Shown: positions 1-10,862, numbered from the stretch's first letter. The stretch is DNA of 64,000 nt from Lewinellaceae bacterium (GCA_020636025.1 JACJYQ010000007.1:347501-411500); one strand, 5' to 3'. Numbers and translations are program-made. Notes: generated by a model not told the origin, from the sequence alone.

Positions 1-1762
<1,762 letters not shown>

Positions 1763-1785
1763 TTTTTTTACTTTTTAACAGTCGG

Positions 1786-1807
1786 TCGGGCTGTGTAAAT
1801 AGCCCGA
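1786..1807 (+). other. Hairpin in the 23S-5S spacer
   Basis: A 7-bp perfect stem (TCGGGCT / AGCCCGA) with an 8-base loop lies between the 23S and 5S genes. No T-run follows, so it is more likely a processing structure than a terminator. No tRNA is seen in this spacer. Confidence 0.4.
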
Positions 1808-1901
1808 TAGATGGTTTTTACCTTGATATCATAAAAAACTATTCTCTACCCAGTTTTGTCAATAAAAGAAACAGGTGTTGCAAATGAGTAACACAAAGAC
1901 A

Positions 1902-2016
1902 TGTTGGTGCCTTTGGCGGCAGGGTCCCACCTCTTTCCATTCCGAACAGAGTCGTTAAGCCTGCCAGCGCTGATGGTACTGGGTCAGATGTCCCGGGAGA
2001 GTAGGTCGGTGCCAAC
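1902..2016 (+). rRNA. rrf: 5S ribosomal RNA
   Basis: About 115 bases with the typical 5S pattern: TGTTGGTGCC at the 5' end pairs with GGTGCCAAC at the 3' end (helix I), and CCACCTCTTTCCATTCCGAACAG and the GGGAGAGTAGG segment are conserved. It follows the 23S gene in the same direction, as in a normal rrn operon. It is the only complete 5S copy here; the following array contains only 3' parts of it. Confidence 0.95.
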
Positions 2017-2026
2017 CCAAATTACG

Positions 2027-2062
2027 AGGTCTCGTAGCAAGAATGCTGCGGGACCTTTTTTT
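2027..2062 (+). terminator. Intrinsic terminator of the rRNA operon
   Basis: AGGTCTCGTAGCA and TGCTGCGGGACCT form a 13-bp stem, two of the pairs being G-U, with a 4-base loop, directly followed by seven T. It lies 10 bases after the 5S gene. Confidence 0.85.
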
Positions 2063-2229
2063 GTTTATACCAAATACTTCTCTCCAGCCTTTCCATTCCG
2101 ATCCGCCTCAGGCGGATAAGCCTGCCAGCGCTGATCCCGATGTAAAACCGGGACTGGGTCATCCGCCTGCGGCGGACGGGAGAGTAGGCGTGTCACGCCG
2201 AAGGAGGATCGGTGCCAACCCAAATTACG

Positions 2230-2266
2230 AGGTCTCGTAGCAAGAATGCTGCGGGACCTTTTTTTT
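2230..2266 (+). terminator. Terminator copy in 5S-derived unit 1
   Basis: Same stem as the rRNA operon terminator, followed by eight T. It sits at the end of the first 204-bp unit. Confidence 0.7.
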
Positions 2267-2433
2267 GTTTATACCAAATACTTCCCCTACCTCTTTCCAT
2301 TCCGATCCGCCTCAGGCGGATAAGCCTGCCAGCGCTGATCCCGATGTAAAACCGGGACTGGGTCATCCGCCTGCGGCGGACGGGAGAGTAGGCGTGTCAC
2401 GCCGAAGGAGGATCGGTGCCAACCCAAATTACG

Positions 2434-2470
2434 AGGTCTCGTAGCAAGAATGCTGCGGGACCTTTTTTTT
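2434..2470 (+). terminator. Terminator copy in 5S-derived unit 2
   Basis: Identical stem plus a run of eight T, 204 bases after the previous copy. Confidence 0.7.
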
Positions 2471-2637
2471 GTTTATACCAAATACTTCCCCCCCCTCTTT
2501 CCATTCCGATCCGCCTCAGGCGGATAAGCCTGCCAGCGCTGATCCCGATGTAAAACCGGGACTGGGTCATCCGCCTGCGGCGGACGGGAGAGTAGGCGTG
2601 TCACGCCGAAGGAGGATCGGTGCCAACCCAAATTACG

Positions 2638-2674
2638 AGGTCTCGTAGCAAGAATGCTGCGGGACCTTTTTTTT
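2638..2674 (+). terminator. Terminator copy in 5S-derived unit 3
   Basis: Identical stem plus T-run, 204 bases after the previous copy. The diverged fourth unit has lost this element. Confidence 0.7.
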
Positions 2675-2831
2675 GTTTATACCAAATACTTCCCCCCCCT
2701 CTTTCCATTCCGATCCGCCTGCGGCGGATAAGCCTGCCAGCGCTGATCCCGTGTGAAACCGGGACTGGGTAATCCGCCTGTGGCGAGACAGGGTGAGTAG
2801 GCGTGCCTCGTCCGCCTCTGGGGCATCGTGT

Positions 2832-2902
2832 CCACGACTGAAGTCGTGGGTTCGAAGTGTCACGGTCGTGCTTTACTTTATCCCATGACTTCAGTCGTGG
2901 GA
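2832..2902. repeat. Pair of inverted palindromes (CCACGACT family)
   Basis: Two copies of the same palindrome in opposite orientation: CCACGACTGAAGTCGTGG at 2832-2849 and TCCCATGACTTCAGTCGTGG from 2881. Each can fold alone, or the two can pair with each other. They look like dispersed extragenic palindromes. Confidence 0.7.
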
Positions 2903-2928
2903 TACACAGGAAGAAACAACACGTCAAG

Positions 2929-2947
2929 AACGGCTTTAGCCGTTTTT
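2929..2947 (+). terminator. Terminator-like hairpin
   Basis: AACGGC-TTTA-GCCGTT followed by TTTATT. It is a compact stem with a T-rich tail, but no gene reads into it within 300 bases, so its use is unclear. Confidence 0.45.
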
Positions 2948-3014
2948 ATTACTCGCCTGAAAGCTCTTGATACTTCCATAGCTGTATATACGGTATTTAG
3001 GGCAATTCGCAGAA

Positions 3015-3138
3015 GATTACCTGATTACTAGATTACATGAACATATGATTTCTTGATGTGATTATAGATTTTTGAGTTTAATTAATCATCCATCCCATCA
3101 CAAATCATATGTTCATGTAATCTAGTAATCAGGTAATC
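3015..3138. repeat. Perfect 37-bp inverted repeat with 8-bp internal period
   Basis: Arms 3015-3051 and 3102-3138 are exact reverse complements, separated by a 50-base loop. The left arm and the first part of the loop are made of octamers starting GA (GATTACCT, GATTACTA, GATTACAT, GAACATAT, GATTTCTT, GATGTGAT). No coding frame is seen. A transcript of either strand would form a long hairpin. Confidence 0.85.
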
Positions 3139-3251
3139 AAAAAACTCTCCCTATCAGGGTGGATTAAGAAGGTAGAATGGATTATCCAACAAGGAATTTT
3201 AAGTATTCTATTCTTGAATCACTCCAAATAAAAATAACCTGAATGACATTT

Positions 3252-4075
3252 TATTATTGGGTACTGTATAGAAATGTATGCTGATATAAGAGGTTGATAA
3301 TCAAGCTGCATTTCGGTGATTGATGTACATTTTGATAATGGAATAATGCATTTGGTCAGTTCTGGAGTGGCAGACAGTTCGTCGAGTCAATCTTTTGATA
3401 TGGGTTCTGAAGTCTCTGTTTAATCTTTCAATGTGCGTTGTGTGTTCTTTGCCAATGGTGTGTTTTTCTGGCGGCAATACCTTGGAGTAAGCTTTGTAAT
3501 CATCTGTGTAGAACTGGCCGATAGACAGGTTTTTGAGTTTTCGATGTAAGGCTTTGCAAGCGCTTTGATTTCGTTTGCCGATGTGAAAGGCTAATACTTT
3601 TCGTTCTTTTCTAGCCCAAGCATACCAACACCATCGTTTTTGTTTTTTTCGTTGATCCACAAAAGACCAGAATTCATCTACTTCAACCGCTTCAAAATGC
3701 CCCTCAAAGCACGGTTCTTTAATTTTTTTAGCGTGACGACGCAGAATATCTACCACGCTGGAGGCACAAAGCCCTAAAACCTGACTGATGTCTCTGATGC
3801 CGGAAGCATGCAAGGTCATTTCGACGACTTGCTTTTTGATTCGTGGATCAGCACCTCGGTAGCAATACCGATCTTGAAACTGTTTCAAACAATCAAGGCA
3901 GCGATAATTCTGCTTGCCGTTGACCTTTAGGCCATTTCGCTTTATGTTTGTTCCCGCGCAATGGGGACAGCAAACTTGGATGAGTACTTCGAACATACCT
4001 CCAAATTTAGCTCGTTCCCATTGTTTTTTATATCACAATTCATCAGCATACATTTCTATACAGTACCTATTATTG
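3252..4075. mobile_element. IS1-family insertion sequence with target-site duplication
   Basis: The element spans 3260-4067 (808 bp). Its ends are perfect 26-bp inverted repeats at 3260-3285 and 4042-4067, beginning GGTACTGTATAG. It is flanked by an 8-bp direct repeat TATTATTG at 3252-3259 and 4068-4075, the target duplication size usual for IS1. One intact transposase lies inside on the minus strand. Perfect ends and an intact duplication indicate a recent insertion into intergenic sequence. Confidence 0.93.
3301..3996 (-). CDS. IS1-family transposase (single ORF)
   Basis: A 231-residue transposase in one uninterrupted frame, unlike classical IS1, which makes InsAB' by frameshifting. The N-terminal zinc-binding part has CPHC near residue 10 and CLDC near residue 33. 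A helix-turn-helix stretch follows (IRDISQVLGLCASSVVDILRRH). The catalytic DDE core is visible: VEVDEFWSFV (first Asp), FYTDDYKAY (second Asp) and THIERLNRDFR (Glu). It lies between the perfect inverted repeats of its element and looks functional. The protein cuts and joins the IS ends during transposition. Confidence 0.93.
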   Translation of the reverse strand: MFEVLIQVCCPHCAGTNIKRNGLKVNGKQNYRCLDCLKQFQDRYCYRGADPRIKKQVVEMTLHASGIRDISQVLGLCASSVVDILRRHAKKIKEPCFEGHFEAVEVDEFWSFVDQRKKQKRWCWYAWARKERKVLAFHIGKRNQSACKALHRKLKNLSIGQFYTDDYKAYSKVLPPEKHTIGKEHTTHIERLNRDFRTHIKRLTRRTVCHSRTDQMHYSIIKMYINHRNAA

Positions 4076-4187
4076 ATGCTAATTGTCTAAGTTGAATGGT
4101 GATTCGGTAATTGTGGGTTATTATATCAACATATCTATTGCCTGGAATCTACATTTTATTGTTTTGCCTGCTAATAAACTGAAATAA

Positions 4188-4223
4188 TAAAAGGGTGCCG
4201 CAACCTAAGTCGCAGCACCCTTT
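4188..4223 (-). terminator. Terminator of the T9SS-exported protein gene
   Basis: Read on the minus strand, AAGGGTGCTGC and GCGGCACCCTT form a stem of about 10 bp with one mismatch, followed by TTTATTATT. It lies about 30 bases after the stop codon of the gene ending at 4253. Confidence 0.75.
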
Positions 4224-4252
4224 GCCTTTCAATTTCTGTAAATGAATCAAAA

Positions 4253-6598
4253 TCACTCCAAAACAATCACTTTACCCGTTGCCAGATCATTATGCTTATC
4301 CCTGATCTTGTACACATAATACCCAGGTTTTAGTTCCTTCGCATTAACCTGGAATTTGTTGTGCTTAAACTTTTGATTGGTAACCAAATGACCGCTTAAA
4401 TCGTAAATGTCAATACTTCCCTCTACGGTATTCCGGCTTTTTATGGTAAAGTTGAGCAGATCATTTGTTGGATTAGGATATACCTCAACACCTATTTCGG
4501 GATTGAAAGAAATATTGGAGCTACTCAAAAATCTGCTACCTAGTGTGTGTAGGGTGGTATTGGTGATAACCGGTTCATTAAAATCAAAGTAGATGCCTGC
4601 ATTGTTGCGAACTTCCAAGCCTTCTGTTGCACCTGCTTTTGGCCTGATGGAGTATTTGACATACCCGTGCGACGCAGCTTCATTCACATTACTATCGGGC
4701 AGCATGATATCTGTAAATACAAACTGGGCAACACCGCTTCCACTCAAGTTAAAACTGTAAGGATGACTGCTTCCCAATGGCCTTATTGAACTGATGTCAA
4801 AATTGTTATCCAATGTATCTCTGATGATAACTGTGAAGGCCGTATCTGTACCGGTGTTTTGGAAACGAATGGTGTATTCGATGTTTTGATTGGTTGGAAC
4901 AAAGTGCTCTGCCATGACTCCAAGCGGAATGCCTTGTTTGTCATTTGGATCATACGAACCAATATTTTCTACACAGTCGATATCAAATATTGGAGTCTCA
5001 TCGCTGAGCGCGAATAAATTCACCATGCCGGTGGAAAACCCGCCACCTGGAAGAGTGCCACAACCTTCTACGGTTGCACTGGCCTTGTCTGCCCAGGGGT
5101 GTCCGGTCGGCTGTTTAACTTCCAAACGAACTGTGGTTCCGTTTGATGGAATGGTTATGACCTCACTTTCGCCTGCTGCAAGCCATATTGGATTTTGAAC
5201 CGGTGGGATCATTACCACGATGTCTTCTATTACAATGTATGTACCTGGGTCGCCCATGTCGCCACCATTGTTTGTGATGGTAAATTTTACATCTGTTCCA
5301 TCACACTCTCCTTGAACATGCAGGTCAGCGCCCTCCCAACTTGCAGCTTCGCCACAAATATCATCTGGGTAAATGCGGGCTTCAGAGCAATGTGTTTGAC
5401 CTGCTTCTGCATCGCAGTTAAGCAAAAAGGTCACATTAAACTGCCCACAATACCCAACAGGAATATCCCCAAGATCAAATGAATAGGTATTGCCGCTAAT
5501 GAGTGTTCCTGGAATACTGCTGGATATGTAATCAAAAAATGGATCCATTTCAAACTCCACGTAGGCATCTTGCGCTACTTCTGTTCCAAAATTGCAGTAA
5601 AAAATTGTGTATGTATTATTAAAACAGCGCCTCAGCCTTGCTGTAGAAATATTGACCTCCAGGGCAGGGCATGACCCCAAAGCCTGAACCGGAAGGTCAA
5701 CTGAAGCTGAATTGTCAATGTCAACAAATACCTGGTGAATGGTATCTGAGCAGGGAGCCCAAAGATCATTTGGGGTAGTCAGAACAAGGTCATACACACC
5801 CGGAAAGAGAAAAATATTGTAATCCCCGTTCTGATTGCTTGTTCCATAATAGCTGTTGACCCCGTCACTCGCACTGATATTCCAGTTGGAAAGTACCGGT
5901 TGACTGGGGTCATACAGGCATGTCAGAGCCTCATCATGGAACACTTTTCCTGAAATCACGGCAGGTAATACAGGAGAACCACATTCTTGATTTAGCATTG
6001 TGGAATTGTTTACATCACCTACTTTAATTCCAAAGAAATCGGCATCACTGATACCCTGGGCCTGTAAATTTGAGATGGTTATTGTATGTGGAAATGGAGG
6101 CGAAAATGGGTTTCCGGGATCAGGGAAAACATAGTTTTGCGGAACAAATTGCCAGTTCCCAGCTGGTAGATCTTGAATTATGCCCAAAACCAACTCAGAA
6201 TAGTAATTCAGGTCAGTACTATCGATAGTACCCGTAGCATCAAGATCGGCAGCGATGAGTTTATATGGATCAGTAATCGGCAGTGACCCATCCATGTGTT
6301 TTGAAACGAGCACCATGTCATAAGTGGTTACCCCGTTCAATACAGAATGATCACAATCAATGGGTCTTATTTCATAAGATCCTCCCTCCTGGAGTTCGAA
6401 ACTGTATTCACCGTTGAAATCGGTATAAGCAACTTTGGTTTCAGTACCGGAAACCAACACAGCATATCCCGCTAATATGCCATTATTGGGTGTGTTTAGA
6501 TGACCGGAAACGGTTACCTGGCTGTTGGCAGTCTGGTAGCTTAATAAACCAGACAAGAGAAAAAATAATAGAACGCGGATAGTTGAGATTTTTTTCAT
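4253..6598 (-). CDS. T9SS-exported multidomain surface protein
   Basis: A 781-residue secreted protein of unknown substrate. It starts at the ATG at 6598, which opens a clear signal peptide (MKKISTIRVLLFFLLSG); an upstream TTG extension looks spurious. Next come a carboxypeptidase-regulatory-like beta domain (SGHLNTPNNGILAGYAVLV) and a dockerin-like stretch (AADLDATGTIDSTDLNYY). A second such beta domain (SGKVFHDEALTCLYDP) and DUF11-like sequence with cysteines follow. A block headed SYDPNDKQ, with IEYTIRFQNTGTDTAF, is common in large Bacteroidota exoproteins. The last 75 residues (VEVYPNPTNDLLNF ... GKVIVLE) match the type A C-terminal sorting domain that T9SS recognises and removes. It is monocistronic: a terminator lies downstream and a divergent gene upstream. 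Confidence 0.85.
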   Translation of the reverse strand: MKKISTIRVLLFFLLSGLLSYQTANSQVTVSGHLNTPNNGILAGYAVLVSGTETKVAYTDFNGEYSFELQEGGSYEIRPIDCDHSVLNGVTTYDMVLVSKHMDGSLPITDPYKLIAADLDATGTIDSTDLNYYSELVLGIIQDLPAGNWQFVPQNYVFPDPGNPFSPPFPHTITISNLQAQGISDADFFGIKVGDVNNSTMLNQECGSPVLPAVISGKVFHDEALTCLYDPSQPVLSNWNISASDGVNSYYGTSNQNGDYNIFLFPGVYDLVLTTPNDLWAPCSDTIHQVFVDIDNSASVDLPVQALGSCPALEVNISTARLRRCFNNTYTIFYCNFGTEVAQDAYVEFEMDPFFDYISSSIPGTLISGNTYSFDLGDIPVGYCGQFNVTFLLNCDAEAGQTHCSEARIYPDDICGEAASWEGADLHVQGECDGTDVKFTITNNGGDMGDPGTYIVIEDIVVMIPPVQNPIWLAAGESEVITIPSNGTTVRLEVKQPTGHPWADKASATVEGCGTLPGGGFSTGMVNLFALSDETPIFDIDCVENIGSYDPNDKQGIPLGVMAEHFVPTNQNIEYTIRFQNTGTDTAFTVIIRDTLDNNFDISSIRPLGSSHPYSFNLSGSGVAQFVFTDIMLPDSNVNEAASHGYVKYSIRPKAGATEGLEVRNNAGIYFDFNEPVITNTTLHTLGSRFLSSSNISFNPEIGVEVYPNPTNDLLNFTIKSRNTVEGSIDIYDLSGHLVTNQKFKHNKFQVNAKELKPGYYVYKIRDKHNDLATGKVIVLE

Positions 6599-6631
6599 GA
6601 TATCTAAATGGTGATTAATTATTTGATGGTA

Positions 6632-6663
6632 CAAAAGTGTGGCTATGCACTTGCACAATCAAA
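6632..6663 (-). promoter_or_regulatory. Possible Bacteroidota promoter for the exported protein gene
   Basis: On the minus strand, TTTG, a 20-base spacer and CACTTTTG lie 33 bases before the start codon at 6598. The -7 box has one mismatch to TAnnTTTG and the spacer is one base longer than the usual 19. The call rests on motif similarity alone. Confidence 0.35.
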
Positions 6664-6761
6664 CACAAAAATTTAATATTGTAACAAATTTATTCTGTTA
6701 TTTATGGTGTAAAATATTGATAAACAGTTTTTTAAATTTAAAATTTGTAACAAAGTAATTT

Positions 6762-8153
6762 ATGAATAATAGCAAGCTATTTCAGCTTTTACAAACTTTT
6801 TCTTCTGTTGAATTACGCGAATTGTCAAAATTTGCTGCAAACCCGTATTTCAACCAGCGTTCTGAAACAAATACATTGCTTCAAATGCTTATCAAATCAT
6901 GGTCCGAAGGCAGGAATCCTCCATCGAAAGAATCCATTCATAAAACCATTTTTGGGAAAGGTAATTATAATGATCACCGAATTCGAATGGCAATGAGTGC
7001 TTTGCTCCGAATTGCCGAAAAATATTTAGTGACAAAATCATTGCTTGATGATAAACCTGCCTATCAACTGCGCCTAAGTCAAATACTTGAGGAACGAAAT
7101 TTACCAAATCTGGCAAATACTGCCTGGCAATATGGATTTGATGCATTGGCGCAAGATCCTGAAAGAAATTCGGATCATTTTTATCAGGAATATGTCTATC
7201 AGGAAGAGAAATATAAAGCCATCCAGAATTCACCAGAGGTGGAAACAATGGACCTTCAACCATTATCAGATCAGCTGGATATAGCCTTTATATCCCGCAA
7301 ACTTGCACAAGCTTGCTTTCTTCTTGCACACCAGGCCCGATACAACAGTACCTGCGATTTCGGATTGCTTGAAACAATTCTACCAAAGGCAGAGGACTAT
7401 TTACACTACCCGGCAGTTTCAGTGTATTATTACTGTTATCAGTCCTTAACTCAAGCTACTCAACAACACTTTTTCCGTTCATTTAAAGAACAACTTTTTC
7501 AATGTGATGAACTGTTTACAGTTGCAGAGATGCAAGACCTGTATATTCTGGCCATTAATTATTGCACAAGACGTTATAACGAAGGAGAGCTTGCTTTTTT
7601 ACAGGATCAATTTGATTTGTACAAAATAGGATTCGAAAAAGGCATCTTTATGCCCAAAGGAATTCTGTCGAGATTTACCTATTTGAATGCAGCTACCATT
7701 GCACTGAAAATTAAAGAATATGCCTGGCTGGAGGATTTCATCAGACATTATAAAGCTTATCTTGAACTACCGTATCAGGACAGCCTATTTGCCTTTAATA
7801 TGGCGCGCCTTGAGTATCAACAAAAACACTATGGTGATGCATTGCTGCTGCTGCAAAAGGCAGAGTATCGGGAAACCATGCTGGCCTTGGCTGCAAAAAC
7901 ACTTCAGTTGAAAATCTATTACGAATCAGGAGAATTTGACCTGTTGCTTTCACACCTACAGGCAATTACTGCTTTTATCGGAAGGAAAAAGATAATGGGT
8001 TATCACCGTGATAATTATCTCAATCTGGTTCAGTTTGTGAATCGGTTGCTGGAAGTAGCGCCGGGAGATAAATCTACCCGTCAGTCTTTGCGATCAAAAA
8101 TTGAAGCCTCAAAACCACTCGCAGAAAAAGAATGGCTATTGGAACAAGTTTAA
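6762..8153 (+). CDS. Conserved helical protein of unknown function
   Basis: 463 residues, not recognised. There is no signal peptide and no membrane segment, so a cytoplasmic location is likely. The sequence is rich in Leu, Ala, Tyr and Gln and reads as almost all alpha-helix, with a regular pattern like TPR or other helical repeats in the C-terminal half (for example FAFNMARLEYQQKHYGDALLLLQKAEYRETMLALAAK). The N-terminus MNNSKLFQLLQTFSSVELRELSKFAANPYFN may be a small conserved helical domain. It is divergent from the exported protein gene upstream. A GH57-type hydrolase gene follows 78 bases downstream on the same strand, so co-transcription is possible. Confidence 0.75.
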   Translation: MNNSKLFQLLQTFSSVELRELSKFAANPYFNQRSETNTLLQMLIKSWSEGRNPPSKESIHKTIFGKGNYNDHRIRMAMSALLRIAEKYLVTKSLLDDKPAYQLRLSQILEERNLPNLANTAWQYGFDALAQDPERNSDHFYQEYVYQEEKYKAIQNSPEVETMDLQPLSDQLDIAFISRKLAQACFLLAHQARYNSTCDFGLLETILPKAEDYLHYPAVSVYYYCYQSLTQATQQHFFRSFKEQLFQCDELFTVAEMQDLYILAINYCTRRYNEGELAFLQDQFDLYKIGFEKGIFMPKGILSRFTYLNAATIALKIKEYAWLEDFIRHYKAYLELPYQDSLFAFNMARLEYQQKHYGDALLLLQKAEYRETMLALAAKTLQLKIYYESGEFDLLLSHLQAITAFIGRKKIMGYHRDNYLNLVQFVNRLLEVAPGDKSTRQSLRSKIEASKPLAEKEWLLEQV

Positions 8154-8156
8154 AAA

Positions 8157-8190
8157 AACACTCCGCACTCCGCACTCAACACTCCTCATT
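8157..8190. repeat. Short ACTCCGC microrepeat
   Basis: ACACTCCGC, ACTCCGC, ACTCAAC and ACTCCTC occur in a row between two co-oriented genes. It is a degenerate 7-8-base tandem motif with no evident function. Confidence 0.5.
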
Positions 8191-8231
8191 TTTAATCCGT
8201 AATTCCCAAATCAATCCTACCTTCGCGGCCC

Positions 8232-10661
8232 ATGTCATCCAACAATAAATATGTGTGTATCCATGGCCATTTTTATCAGCCACCCAGGGAAAATGCCTGG
8301 TTGGAATCGGTAGAAAGGCAGGAATCGGCACGCCCGTTCCACGACTGGAACGCCCGGATTAACTTTGAATGTTACGCCCCAAATGCTGCGGCTCGTATTC
8401 TTGATGAAGAAGGCTGGATTGTCAAGATCCGGAATAACTACAATAGGATTTCCTACAATTTCGGTCCAACACTACTTTCTTGGTTAGAAGATAATGATCC
8501 GGATGCCTATGCGCTTTTATTGAAGGCAGACAAACAGAGCATTGAAAGGTATGGTGGTCACGGTTCTGCATTGGCTCAGGTGCATAGCCACCTCATCATG
8601 CCACTTGCCAATTATCGGGATAAAGTAACCCAGGTATTGTGGGGCATTCGTGATTTTGAATCCAGATTTCAGCGCTATCCGGAAGGGATATGGCTGGCGG
8701 AAACGGCTGTAGATACCGAAACCCTGGAAGTGCTGGCTTCTCATGGCATCCAGTATACCATTTTGGCGCCAAGACAAGCGAAAGCGGTTAAGCCGTTTTC
8801 AGAAACAGCCGGCAAATCAGCCGGTACCTGGAAAGCTGTTGGTTCGGATACTTTGGATACCAGACATCCATACTGGTGTATTCTACCAAGTGGAAGACGG
8901 ATTGCACTATTCTTTTATCACGGTGAAATTGCTCAGGAAGTGGCTTTTAAAGGCTTACTTAATAGTGGTAAAGCGCTTTCGAACAGATTGGTTGGGATTT
9001 TCGACAATAATGATGAACCCCAGATATCTCACATAGCTACGGATGGAGAGAGTTATGGACACCATCATCGCTATGGTGAAATGGCTTTGGCCGATTGCCT
9101 GAATTCTATTGAGGATGGAAGTGAAGCCTCTTTAGTCAATTACGGTCAATATCTTGAGCTGCATCCTCCAACCTGGGAGGTTCAGATACATGAAAATTCA
9201 TCCTGGTCTTGTGTACATGGAGTTGAACGATGGCGGGCAGATTGTGGGTGTAACTCTGGCAAAGCAGGATGGAACCAGCAATGGAGGAAGCCGCTTCGGG
9301 AAGCACTCGACTGGCTTCGAGACAAACTGGCTCCTTTATTCGAGCGCGAAGGCAAGAGATTTTTGAGGGATCCGTGGGCAGCAAGAAACGATTACATCTC
9401 CCTGATGCTCGATCGCTCTGATGAAAATGTTCGGGAGTTTTTTGAAAAACACGCCCGAAGGGAAATGAGTGAGTTGGAGCAAGTGGCCGTGTTGCGTTTA
9501 ATGGAAATTCAGCGTCATGCTATTCTCATGTATACAAGCTGCGGATGGTTTTTTGACGAAATTTCGGGGATAGAGACAAACCAGATATTGCAGTATGCCT
9601 TGCGCACCATTGATTACTCACAAGAAGTATTTGGTGTTGATCTGTATCCCGAGTTTTTGAAGAGACTTTCCAAAGCGCCCAGCAATGTCATGCAGAGTGG
9701 CGCAGTCAGTTTTGAAAAAAATGTTGTGCCTACCAGGGTCACCATGGAAAGAGTAGCTACGCACTTTGCGGTTTCGTCTCTTTTTGAAGATAACCCCGAA
9801 GACCTTGACCTGTTTAATTACAAGGCAACCGTCGATTTTTTTGATAAAATCGAAGCTGGAACTCCCAAATTCGCCGCCGGACGCCTCAGTATTTTTTCCC
9901 GCATAAGCCATGCTGAAAAAACATTTTGCTACGCCGTGTTGTACCTGGGACAACAACACGTTATTGGCAACATCTCCGGCTCCATGCACAAGGCCACATT
10001 TGATGAAATGTATGAGCGTACAAGCAAGGCATTTCGGGCCGCAAACCTAGGAGATGTAATTGGAACGCTTCAGGAGTATTTTGGGCCGGATAAATTTTCC
10101 TTGTCCAGCCTGTTTTCAGATGAGAAAATACAGATTATTCAGGCCATTACGGAAACCAGTTTAGATGCCGGTGAATCTACCTTCCGCAATGTATTTAATG
10201 AAAACTACCAGCTTATGTCAGCACTTGAAGAGGCTAATATGCCCATGCTGGCCAGCTGGAGAAATATTGCGACGTATGTCCTAAACGCGGATCTGGTAAA
10301 TTTCTTTGAAGAGGAAGATATGGGTGAGCTGAGAGTACTTGAACGAATTTCTGAAGATATGAAGCGCTGGAATGTGAAAATCAATGATCTCGATTTGTTA
10401 AATCACCTCAGTGGCCAGCGCGTGTTCCATGAAATCGACCGAATCAATATGGATGAATCTTCGGTCGCCAGGGTGAACTGGATAGCAGAGGTGCTGAAAA
10501 AAGTAAAAGAAATGGGGCTTAGACCCGATATTTGGCGAAGTCAGAACATGTTTTACCTCATTACTAAAGGGTATAGAAAAGATCAGTGGGTGTTTCTGAA
10601 TAATGAGTGGGAAACAGCTTTCAGCAGTTTGGCAACCATGCTGAAAGTCAGATTAAAATGA
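8232..10661 (+). CDS. GH57-family glycoside hydrolase with DUF3536 domain
   Basis: 809 residues. The N-terminal half is a glycoside hydrolase family 57 domain: it begins YVCIHGHFYQPPRENAWLE, has GIWLAETAVD with the probable nucleophile Glu157, and has HIATDGESYGHHHRYGE with an acidic residue (Asp271) in the usual position of the acid/base. The C-terminal half fits DUF3536, which is normally fused to this GH57 subgroup. GH57 enzymes act on alpha-glucans, so a role in glycogen or maltodextrin metabolism is the likely class; the exact reaction is not known for this subgroup. There is no signal peptide, so it is probably cytoplasmic. The length fits the family. Confidence 0.88.
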   Translation: MSSNNKYVCIHGHFYQPPRENAWLESVERQESARPFHDWNARINFECYAPNAAARILDEEGWIVKIRNNYNRISYNFGPTLLSWLEDNDPDAYALLLKADKQSIERYGGHGSALAQVHSHLIMPLANYRDKVTQVLWGIRDFESRFQRYPEGIWLAETAVDTETLEVLASHGIQYTILAPRQAKAVKPFSETAGKSAGTWKAVGSDTLDTRHPYWCILPSGRRIALFFYHGEIAQEVAFKGLLNSGKALSNRLVGIFDNNDEPQISHIATDGESYGHHHRYGEMALADCLNSIEDGSEASLVNYGQYLELHPPTWEVQIHENSSWSCVHGVERWRADCGCNSGKAGWNQQWRKPLREALDWLRDKLAPLFEREGKRFLRDPWAARNDYISLMLDRSDENVREFFEKHARREMSELEQVAVLRLMEIQRHAILMYTSCGWFFDEISGIETNQILQYALRTIDYSQEVFGVDLYPEFLKRLSKAPSNVMQSGAVSFEKNVVPTRVTMERVATHFAVSSLFEDNPEDLDLFNYKATVDFFDKIEAGTPKFAAGRLSIFSRISHAEKTFCYAVLYLGQQHVIGNISGSMHKATFDEMYERTSKAFRAANLGDVIGTLQEYFGPDKFSLSSLFSDEKIQIIQAITETSLDAGESTFRNVFNENYQLMSALEEANMPMLASWRNIATYVLNADLVNFFEEEDMGELRVLERISEDMKRWNVKINDLDLLNHLSGQRVFHEIDRINMDESSVARVNWIAEVLKKVKEMGLRPDIWRSQNMFYLITKGYRKDQWVFLNNEWETAFSSLATMLKVRLK

Positions 10662-10862
10662 GTCAGCAGTCCCAGAACAAGGTCTTAAAATTGTCGGCTT
10701 TATTGCCGATTGGTATTGTGTCTCATCTTTTTTATTCTTTGGACAACCTAAGACTATAAAGTTGCGTCAATTCTGCGCTGACCTAAATTGATCGTTTTAT
10801 TTTTACACAAAAGGTCGCTTTTACATTGATTGTAGAGTTTCGGCAAACCGGCTTAAATTAAC

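Larger units (their letters stand above)
2087..2815 (+). repeat. Tandem array of hairpin-bearing 5S-rRNA 3' fragments (204-bp period)
   Basis: Three almost identical 204-bp units start at 2087, 2291 and 2495, and a fourth diverged, truncated unit starts at 2699. Each unit holds the 5S sequence from CTTTCCATTCCG to GGTGCCAACCC and then a copy of the rRNA terminator. Compared with the true 5S gene, extra palindromes replace or enlarge loops: ATCCGCCTCAGGCGGAT, a CCCG...CGGG hairpin, TCCGCCTGCGGCGGA and GGCGTGTCACGCC. The 5S 5' strand (helix I partner) is missing from all of them, so they cannot be functional 5S rRNA. Units differ mainly in the lengths of T and C runs, which points to recent amplification or gene conversion. 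Confidence 0.9.

Noticed and set aside
2087..2815. Reading the 204-bp array as extra 5S rRNA genes or as a CRISPR array
   Set aside because: The units lack the 5S 5' strand needed for helix I, and they are directly tandem with no unique spacers, so neither 5S function nor CRISPR fits.
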